In this document: positions 58,095-64,000 of the stretch, one piece after another
Numbering within the stretch: the stretch's first letter is position 1
Layout: each line of letters starts with the position of its first letter
Source: Saccharum officinarum
Lineage: Eukaryota; Streptophyta; Magnoliopsida; Poales; Poaceae
Direction: 5' to 3'
Assembly: GCA_020631735.1 (NCBI GenBank)
Contig: CM036201.1
Location: forward strand, 80,452,502-80,516,501
Length of the DNA stretch: 64,000 bases
Notes under the pieces: generated by a model
What the model saw: the letters and a program-made list of their open reading frames with translations, nothing else
Database searches by the model: none
Told to the model about the DNA's origin: nothing
Position numbers and translations under genes: made by a program

Positions 58095-61000
58095 GTTGCA
58101 CGTGAATTGATTAAAAAGGCACCAAAGTTTTACCAGATATACAAAGAGAAGGACCTTTTGGATATCTACAGTGAGGATCCAGAATCAGGTGGGGAAATGC
58201 TTCATGCTTGCTCTAATTTGTTATGCACTTACCCATTATCTGGAATGCTTTAAATAATGGTTGTCATAGGTGATGAACGCAATAAGTTTGAAGAAACAAA
58301 GTTCCTATGTGATTGGTTACAACATCATCTGTCTGACAAGGTTGACAAGGTTCACGTGTCAAAGCTTCTGATGTCTCCATTTGCTCTTAATTCAGCCAAA
58401 TTAGGCTTTGACCCCGAATTGCAAAGGTATGTCAACCACTCCCTCTGATTCCTAATATAGGTCAGTTTGAGTTTTCAGTTGGTACTTTTTTAAACTTTAC
58501 CCATAATACACAAAAGTTACATAGTTTGCTAGCCATTGGTTGGTGATACTAGATCCTCCATGGAAATGCCTTCATTGTGTATCATGTTCTTACAATTGCA
58601 AGTTGAACTATGATTTTGAAGATCGGGTCGATTGAATTAGACAGAATGTATAGTTGTAGAATTATATTATTACTTTTTGTAGAATCATTTCATGTTTAAT
58701 GACGTGGGAGCCAACAATATTCATCTCGCTTCTCGGACCCGACCCCCCTGACCCGACCCTGCTCCCCCCCGCGCCGCTGCCGGCGGCGGCGCTAGCTGCC
58801 TCTCCGGCAACGGCGGCCGCCGCCTACGCCACATAGGCCTCCCTTCCCTCCTCTCCCACATGTCCCTCCCCCTCCCCCTCCCCTCCCCTCCCTAACTTCT
58901 GCACCACCACCACCGGCAGCGTCGGTCACCAGTCCGGCACCGGCAGTCTCCCCCGCGCTTGGATCCGGCTACCCCACGCCTGGATCCACCGCTCCGTCTG
59001 CCTGGGAGATGCCCTAGCCACCTTCGACCTCCTCCCCACTGCTGGCGGTGGGGGCGCGCGCGGGAGGGCCGCCCTCCTCGTCGGACGCCACTGGGAGCGA
59101 GGACGGTGGCTCGGTGCCGACGACCATCGCCTCTACCATGGCTACGGCCTCCAGGTCCGTGGCCGGGCTGTCGCGGATGCTTCCCCGGCACCCTACGCCT
59201 ACAGCGATGGCTAGCAGCGGCTGTGGCCCCCCGCGCGTCACCGTCGGTGTCGCCGTTGCCGGTCGTGGCCGGCGTTGCCGCGCAGCGCGAGGAATGCGGT
59301 GCTGCCCCCGACGCCTTCCACGTTCACCCGTCCACCCCTGCCCTGAGCTCGCCATCCACCCCTCTGGCAGATGAGCTGGTTCTCATCGAGGAGGCCCTCG
59401 AAGGCGAGGACGATGATGAGGACGTCGTTGCCCCTGCTTCCTCGGGCTTCTGTGGGCACTCTGTTGCCACCTTCCCAAGCTCGTCCACCCTGTCCCCTTA
59501 CGCCGCCCCTTTCCTTCTTGGGGGCGGCATGGGGGGATGACCCAAGGCTCGTCACTGGGCCGATGATGGTTTTGGCGAAGGCTCCGACGCGGACGCGACG
59601 CCAACCTCCATGGCGTCCTACCTGGACGTGGTTCGGCAGGAGCTGAAGATGCTGCCACCGTCCCCACCGACGCGGCCTGTGACGCCCCTGCTGTCCTCTC
59701 GCCTAGGGTGTAAGGGGAAACATCACCGACCATGTCCACAACTTGTGCATGGCCTGCCGCCTCGGCTGGTGGAGGGCCGCATTCCGGTGCGTCTGCGCCT
59801 CGGTCGCTGAGGTCGGGTCTCCGCCCCCAATGCCGAGGGATGGCGGGAGATCCTTCAGCCAGAGGCATGACTAGAGACTGCCTCGGCTGTGCTTCGGGGA
59901 CCAGCTCAGGGGGGGCCTCCTCGTTGTCCTCCACGCCGCATCCTGACTGATCTCCACGGGAAGTGCCTTAATTGCCTCTCATCCGCACACCGGGTGGCCA
60001 CCTGCAAGCTCCCCCAACGGTGTCTACGTTGCAGGGAGTTTCGGCACACTACGCGCGATTGTAAGCGGCTGAGGCCTGCGGGCTCTCGGAGCTCAGGGAG
60101 CGCACCTCACTCCCGCTTCGGCTCGGGTGGCGCTCCGATAGGCCACCAATGGCGCCCAGTCCAGGAATGCATCGTCGACAACCGCCAGGGCACCCTAGGT
60201 CTGGCTGTCCATCGGGCTGCCACCGCAGGCACCAACCAGCCAGCTTCCTCTGGCTCGTCGGCCGTGACAGGGGGGCCAAGCCGAGGGCGGAGGCAGATGT
60301 CGGCATTGGCCGGCGTCGGCAGCGTCGACACCGGAGGAGGAGGTGGTGCTGCGGATGGTCGAAGGAGACCTCGTAGGCACCGCCGGTCGGCACCACGCCG
60401 CCAGGGACCGTCGAGACGCATAGCAGGAGGAGCTACGCCCAACTTGAGCCATTGGCACGGATAATTTGCCTGGATGTTACGTATGCTCGCAACATCGAGG
60501 AGGATCCGATGATGGAGGAATTTGCAGCCTCCCTCGCCGGTGGTTGGCCCGCCAGGAGGGACTCCTCCGAGCGCCTGTCATATCCTCCCTCGGAGGCCCC
60601 AGTTGTGGTCCCGATTGTAGCGGTGCCATGCGAGGACACTGGGCCTCCCGCTTGGGTTGACCCAATGCTCGATGAACTCGATGCTTCACTTGTCGCCAGT
60701 CGGTCGGTGGTTGCTTTGGCGCTTGGGGGCCGTCTACTCCGCCTGCGGCCCCTCTAGGAGCTCAGGCTAGGTTGGTGGATGTCCGTTTGCCACCACCGAT
60801 GGTTCAGCTCAACTTTGCGGATGCTGAGGCATCAGGGGTGGAGGCTGAGGCCCCCTCATCGCACGTCAACAACACGGGTCAGCTAGACATCGACGCTGGC
60901 GATGCGGCTCTTGCCGTGTCGGAGGCGGCCTTGGCTATGGATCTCTGCCCTTTAGGCCCGGACGTATGTGGCTCGGGCGAAACTTCCTCGGTGATTGTAT

Positions 61001-62244
61001 TGGCGGGGAGATCCCCTTCAGCCATGCCGGCTGTCGCTGCGGCTGTGTTGTCGTTTGAGGAGAGTTTGTAGGAGCGGCTCTGTCTTCCTTTGCAGACACC
61101 CCTCATCCAGGGGCTGCTGAGGTTGCGCAGACCGCGAACGCCGGCTCCGGTTACGTCGTTGCGGCGCAGTGAGCGCATTGCCGCCCAACCGCGCGAGACA
61201 GACATCACCAAACAGGCTCAGCGTGTTCTCATGAACAAGCTAGGATTGGAGGCTCCGACCCTCAATGTTGCCTTCGACACGGTACGCAAATATAAGGCGG
61301 CCTTCCGAGAGCCGCTTTCAGACTCCACCCATGACGCGCTACAGCTTCTTCTTGGGGGGGAGTTCGACCCAGTGGCCATGGAGCTGAACATGATCGGGTT
61401 GGACGATGAGGACAACTAGTCCTTAGGCACCAACACCTTCGTCGTTATAGTTTTATGTAATTACAACCTCGTGCGAGTGTCGTAAGGGTGTGGGGTATGA
61501 TTTTCGGTAATCTACGGATTACCGTAAGTTCACCCTTCCTATAACAAAAACTCTTTTATTCTGCTTAATGAAATACGTGCTATAGCACGTTCTCGAAAAA
61601 AATGTTTAATGACGTATATTTGTTATAACTGATAGGATGCTTGGTAGTGCAAGAAAATTGAGGAAGGGAGGGTTGTTTTTTATAATTAACCCTGATCACC
61701 CAGTTATCAAGGAATTAAATGTAAGATTATTACTTCTCTCTACTTGCATTGGAGTATCTTATGTTTCTTGACATGAATAATAAACAATATTATTATAAAA
61801 TGGTCATTGGCAGGCCGTTTTGAAAATTAAGCATGACAACACTTTAGATAAGGCGGTGGCTGACTTTCTTTACGAGGTTGCTTTGATCTCCAGTGGATAT
61901 GCTGTAAGTATAATGAATCTGTTCCTATGTTCCATTATATAGCATAAAATGATATTAATGTTTATTCTTTTTGCCTACTGTGAAATGTTTAGCCTAGAAC
62001 TCCAGCAGAGCTATATAACACGATATACCTCATCTTGGAGATTGGCCTCGCTGGTAGGTGGGGAAGATCCAATGGTAAGGCAAGAAGAGGAGCTAACTCA
62101 TCTGGTGCGCTGGCAATTGAGACTTCAGGTCTTGATAGCAACCCTATGGAAGGGAGATTAAGTTCGGTGTTAGGAATCCTTAATGGCACATTTGGTTCTC
62201 TCGCTGGGAACTATTTAACCTTGTCCAGCAAGGGTGCCAAATGA
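58095..62244 (+). CDS. organelle-type HSP90 C-terminal exons (3' half of chimeric gene)
   Basis: Blocks: 58095-58188, 58270-58426, 61636-61720, 61814-61903 and 61993-62244, all with AG/GT borders and phases that keep one frame. Readable pieces are YKEKDLLDIYSEDPESGDE, KFLCDWLQHHLSDKVDKVHV, INPDHPVIKELN, VADFLYEVALISSGY and TPAELYNTIY...GRWGR. They follow, in order, the C-terminal part of plastid/mitochondrial HSP90 (TRAP1-like), the dimerization region of that chaperone. The highly conserved SPCVLV...GWSANMERLMKAQ stretch is strongly changed (SPFALNSAKLGFDPELQR). The first block joins in frame to the WW exons (PDELK|VAREL). No ATPase domain is present, so it cannot be a working chaperone alone. 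The last codons and the stop lie in a MITE. Confidence 0.7.
58959..61419 (+). pseudogene. L1-type ORF1 protein (decayed)
   Basis: A proline-rich N-terminal part contains SYLDVVRQELK (59613). Two CCHC-like knuckles follow, CLNCLSSAHRVATC and CLRCREFRHTTRDC (59964-60062), as in grass L1 ORF1 nucleic-acid-binding proteins. A serine/alanine-rich part and a C-terminal segment (KQAQRVLMNKLGLE to GLDDEDN, stop 61417) end it. Frames change near 59540, 60450 and 60760, and a TAG lies at 61069, so it no longer encodes one protein. Confidence 0.75.
61505..61590 (+). other. 3'-end hairpins of the LINE
   Basis: CGGTAATC, TACG, GATTACCG (61505-61524) forms an 8-bp stem with a 4-base loop. ACGTGCTATAGCACGT (61575-61590) is a perfect 16-base palindrome just before the A tail. 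They could be the RNA element recognised by a partner LINE's reverse transcriptase; that role is inference. Confidence 0.6.
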
Positions 62245-62404
62245 GGGTGGGCGTTTGGTTCTTTTCTCTGGTCACCTTGGAGCCTGTGCAAGCTAGTTTT
62301 GGCTTGCTCATGAGAGAGTGAAATTGGCTCGCCGGCCTGGGCAAGGTTCTTGGTTTCCGTGTAAGCAGGAGAGGGGAGGTGCAGCAGAAGAACCAAATGT
62401 GCCC
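62184..62404. mobile_element. Tourist-like MITE (221 bp)
   Basis: The ends are TGGCACATTTGGTTCT and, inverted, GGGCACATTTGGTTCT. TAA flanks both sides (62181-62183 and 62405-62407), the target typical of PIF/Harbinger. It supplies the last codons and the TGA (62242-62244) of the HSP90-like frame. Confidence 0.75.
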
Positions 62405-64000
62405 TAAGTTTAAACTAAATAACTAGTTATGATTGTGTAACATGTGAACGGTTAATAAGTTATGATTGTAGTGCCTAATTAGCTTGTGGACATGTGGACT
62501 GTTACCTTGTGGTGTTAACAGTAGCATCTCTCTCTCTCTCCCTCTCTTGTCGTGTATGCAAGTCAACCAGCCCTCTAATTGAGACCATATTAATTTCGAC
62601 TCCATATTTTTCATGTCTTCATGCTTGCATCTGCTTTGGAAAATTTGTGTAGCCTTTTCTTTGGACAACATTATTCTGTGGTAATATGAATTTCTACCTA
62701 CCCGAAGAGCACATACTTTGCTGAAGCAGAAAAGCACTCCATGTGTTTAAATTGAAATCTATTTTAGTATTCCAAAAAAACGTATATTATCGCTACATGG
62801 CTCCAAGCATAACACAAAACAAGGTACAAAACAGTGGACGAGAGATATCATACAACGAAGGTTACAAACAATTCCTGTTGACTTTGTCAGCGGCATTGTA
62901 TAGGCTAGCGTATTTAGCGTTGAGTCGTTCTGTTGTAACCGTCGCTTGACCCGGCTGCCCTCTCCCCACGTCGCCTAGAATATAGGATATGCTAACCGTG
63001 GGGGAGCTCCGGTTGATGTATATGTACCTCCACTGAGTGTAATGAATGTGTGCGGTGATTCTCTTCCAGTTCATCTCTCTTACAGACTTAAATGTACATA
63101 TAATAAAACAAAGGACCATAGTGACATATTAGTATCAAGGTAAAACACGTATTCCCCGGAGCTTTCCTTGGTGCTTTATTGTTAGTGTTCTCCTGCATCA
63201 GGATTTGCCTTCCAGGCTTCGGCTACGTGAACTCGATCAAAAGTCATTTCCTTGTTCAGTGTTCACTACACGACCTCCTCGCAAATAGATGCATGCAATG
63301 AAGAAATGAAAGGCATGTATTAGCAATTATGCCTAGGGTGGACCCAAGGTTAACTAATTCTAAGCCTACTGTTCTGCACAACATTACTTAACATGACATT
63401 CATTTACCAAATTTAAGCTGAATGTAACTTCACAACATTACTAAGGGTGTCTCTGCCCAGCACTAAGCCTAGCTAATATTTCAGCAGTGTGGGTTCAAGG
63501 TTTTCACGGTCCAGTTGTATTGTACACCACAAGCTTATAAGGTCTAAATTAGAAAAGCATGTATTCACCCACGTTCCATATTGGAAGATTACAAGTTGTG
63601 TCAAAGAGTAAAGGCTCCTTATTTGCAAATAAATAAGTTGGGGATGGCTTATAGTTTAAACCTTATATCCAAACTCTACTTGTATGCTAGCATCAACAAC
63701 CAAGGAACACAAACAAGGAAAATAACAAACAAGCATAATCAATCAGGGTAAGGAAATAAACCTAGGTGGGTTGATCCTATGGGGTGATGGGTCGTTAGCC
63801 AGGTTATCATTATTATGTCAACCTAAAGTAAGATTTGGATAGAGGTATTCTATCCATAGGGTAAGGTTTCTACGGCTAGGTTAAGGTAGATGGTTGATCT
63901 GATGGAAAACCAGACCACATTATTAGAGGGTTTCACTATTATGTGAACCTAAAAAGAGAAAACCTGACCAAGTCATCATAGGTGACCCAACTGGTCTCTA
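62405..64000. other. intergenic DNA, no gene seen
   Basis: It contains a CT microsatellite (62526-62548). A possible short LTR-like segment (about 62876-63083, TGTTGAC to CTCTTACA) lacks a target duplication. A weak direct repeat (ATTATTATGTCAACCTAAA at about 63810 and ACTATTATGTGAACCTAAA at about 63928) lies near the right edge. No frame resembles a known protein. Confidence 0.5.

Larger units (their letters stand above)
58706..61601 (+). mobile_element. ORF1-only LINE (L1-type) in the intron, 2.9 kb
   Basis: It is flanked by a perfect 14-bp duplication, ATGTTTAATGACGT (58692-58705 and 61602-61615), and ends in an A run after GTTCTCG. It carries only the ORF1-type reading and no reverse transcriptase. 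The 3' end has two hairpins (61505-61524 and 61575-61590). The duplication plus A tail is the signature of target-primed reverse transcription. The 5' end is GC-rich, so this is a complete non-autonomous form rather than a 5' truncation. Confidence 0.85.

Noticed and set aside
60049..60442. Minus-strand frames opposite the LINE ORF1
   Set aside because: Shadow frames of a GC-rich coding strand that carries the zinc knuckles.
62876..63083. Short solo LTR (TGTTGAC to CTCTTACA)
   Set aside because: The flanks AATTCC and GACTT do not match, and no second copy or primer site was found.
1..64000. CRISPR array, bacterial operon or integron
   Set aside because: No spaced identical repeats, bacterial genes or ribosome-binding sites; the DNA is plant nuclear.

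Overview
The window is plant nuclear DNA, almost certainly from a grass (Poaceae; an Andropogoneae such as sorghum, maize, Miscanthus or sugarcane is my guess). The evidence is nested Ty3/gypsy chromoviruses whose LTRs start TGTAACACC, Sirevirus-type Ty1/copia elements with GC-rich palindrome arrays, a grass-type L1 ORF1, and a GC-rich gene leader. There are no bacterial genes. Nearly all coding potential in the first 50 kb belongs to retrotransposons, most of them broken.

Layout. (1) 1-20427, minus strand: chromovirus 'B' with giant 5.1 kb LTRs. Its internal region is present twice (2778-8518 and 8867-15298), separated by a 100-N gap and a 248-bp LTR tail. Its 3' LTR runs off the left edge and its 5' LTR is 15299-20427. 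(2) 20428-44875, plus strand: an older chromovirus 'A', with gag at 20647-22183, pol at 39242-42114 and its 3' LTR at 42162-44875. B sits in its leader. (3) Inside A, with TSD GTGGA, is Sirevirus 'C' (22184-39241), with LTRs, gag-pol and an envelope-like downstream ORF. (4) Inside C's 5' LTR, with TSD GTGGC, is a 4.85 kb solo LTR 'D' (23489-28339) of the B family. (5) 44876-49982, minus strand: the 5' part of another copia/Sirevirus 'E', whose integrase was split by A. (6) 50.0-53.5 kb: an LTR piece of another TGTAACACC gypsy and a decayed Reina-like gypsy 3' end. (7) 53.8-62.4 kb, plus strand: an intron-containing chimeric gene joining a PRP40-like WW region to the C-terminal part of an organelle-type HSP90. 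Its introns and ends hold two hAT-like elements, an ORF1-only LINE with a 14-bp TSD, and a Tourist-like MITE that supplies the last codons. (8) 62.4-64.0 kb: no gene seen.

The most interesting signal is in element B. Upstream of gag it has an extra ORF (7842-8447 and 13926-14526, minus) whose first 13 residues, MARTKRTARKSTG, match the histone H3 tail at every position but one (Q5 to R). A coiled coil and an acidic C-terminus follow. The same element ends its integrase with a chromodomain-like module, the class of domain that reads the methylated H3 tail. Both ORF0 and gag start directly after a splice-acceptor-like CAG, and the LTR carries a conserved GTAAGT donor beside a perfect hairpin, so spliced expression is plausible. 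A second candidate is the WW-HSP90C chimera, which stays open across eight exon-like blocks with consensus splice sites.

All family assignments come from reading motifs by eye; no database search was run.
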